From Ectothiorhodosinus mongolicus (GTDB taxonomy: Bacteria; Pseudomonadota; Gammaproteobacteria; Ectothiorhodospirales; Ectothiorhodospiraceae): a stretch of 64,000 bases of DNA. The letters are not shown here. Within the stretch, counting starts at the first letter, position 1. The text below holds more notes on this DNA, generated by a model. The model searched no databases and had not been told where the DNA came from. It saw only the letters and a program-made list of their open reading frames with translations. The DNA lies in the NCBI RefSeq assembly GCF_022406875.1, contig NZ_CP023018.1, positions 221,575 through 285,574 of the forward strand. The letters are read 5' to 3'.

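Larger units (their letters stand above)
51400..64000 (-). repeat. PATR-type (autotransporter-associated beta strand) region
   Basis: About 4,190 residues with 27 or so recognisable copies of the strand G-x-x-x-[FY]-[ST]-G-x-T-x-[VI]-x-x-G-x-L-x-[IVL], for example near 63.06, 58.6, 57.3 and 54.1 kb. Longer blocks are also duplicated; see the separate entries. Confidence 0.8.

Noticed and set aside
26750-63979. The GTG at 63977-63979 as the true start of the giant gene
   Set aside because: The frame continues without a stop to the window edge (S-T-A-G-G-Y-G before it), there is no signal peptide, and the first visible residues are already repeat sequence.

Overview
The window looks like chromosomal DNA from a gammaproteobacterium. 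The evidence is the rpoE-rseA pair divergent from nadB, the dnaX-ybaB-recR run behind a 4.5S RNA gene, orn, rsgA, ispG, uvrB and a Kdo-type LPS sugar operon. G+C appears moderately high (my impression, not computed). I cannot assign a genus. The ETHE1-like sulfur dioxygenase and the 8-amino-Kdo operon suggest an aquatic or sediment lineage, but that is inference.

Region 1 (1-9.6 kb) is compact housekeeping DNA. It holds rseB (first codons only), rseA and rpoE on the minus strand, then nadB, orn, phhB, rsgA, a HIT hydrolase, recR, ybaB, dnaX, the SRP RNA gene and ispG. Two convergent pairs (nadB/orn and rsgA/HIT) overlap at their 3' ends. A tRNA-Val with a clear sigma-70 promoter follows ispG.

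Region 2 (9.6-12.7 kb) is a tight three-gene operon, kdnA-kdsB-kdnB. It matches the pathway that converts Kdo to 8-amino-3,8-dideoxy-Kdo and activates the sugar with CMP for lipid A core assembly. It starts 25 bp after the tRNA, with no visible terminator between.

Region 3 (12.7-26.7 kb) is mixed. It has a DUF2442/DUF4160 pair, a methyltransferase, an ETHE1-like persulfide dioxygenase and a TumA-type antitoxin beside a decapitated TumE toxin remnant. After these come uvrB, a class I aminotransferase, tRNA-Asn, a patatin plus GntP-permease pair, a DUF4143 ATPase, a secondary alcohol dehydrogenase, a YefM/YoeB-type toxin-antitoxin pair and a SulP transporter with an unusual insertion. The gaps here carry a family of short palindromes built on GGGGACGGATTTATTTTT, GGGGTCGTACCCC and GGGGTCTGACCCC. 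Several sit where a bidirectional terminator would be expected.

Region 4 (26.75-64.0 kb, 58% of the window) is one uninterrupted minus-strand reading frame of more than 12,400 codons, still open at the window edge. From N to C it has about 27 autotransporter-associated beta-strand (PATR) repeats, a filamentous-hemagglutinin-like beta-helix section, roughly 60 YDG/MBG-type repeats, a short beta-rich section and a C-terminal cadherin/Ig-like (CADG/He_PIG) domain. No outer-membrane beta-barrel is seen at the C-terminus, so it is most likely a two-partner-secreted or otherwise exported giant surface adhesin. Its start, signal peptide and any secretion partner lie outside the window. Internal duplications at several scales show how it grew, and it is the main object of interest here.
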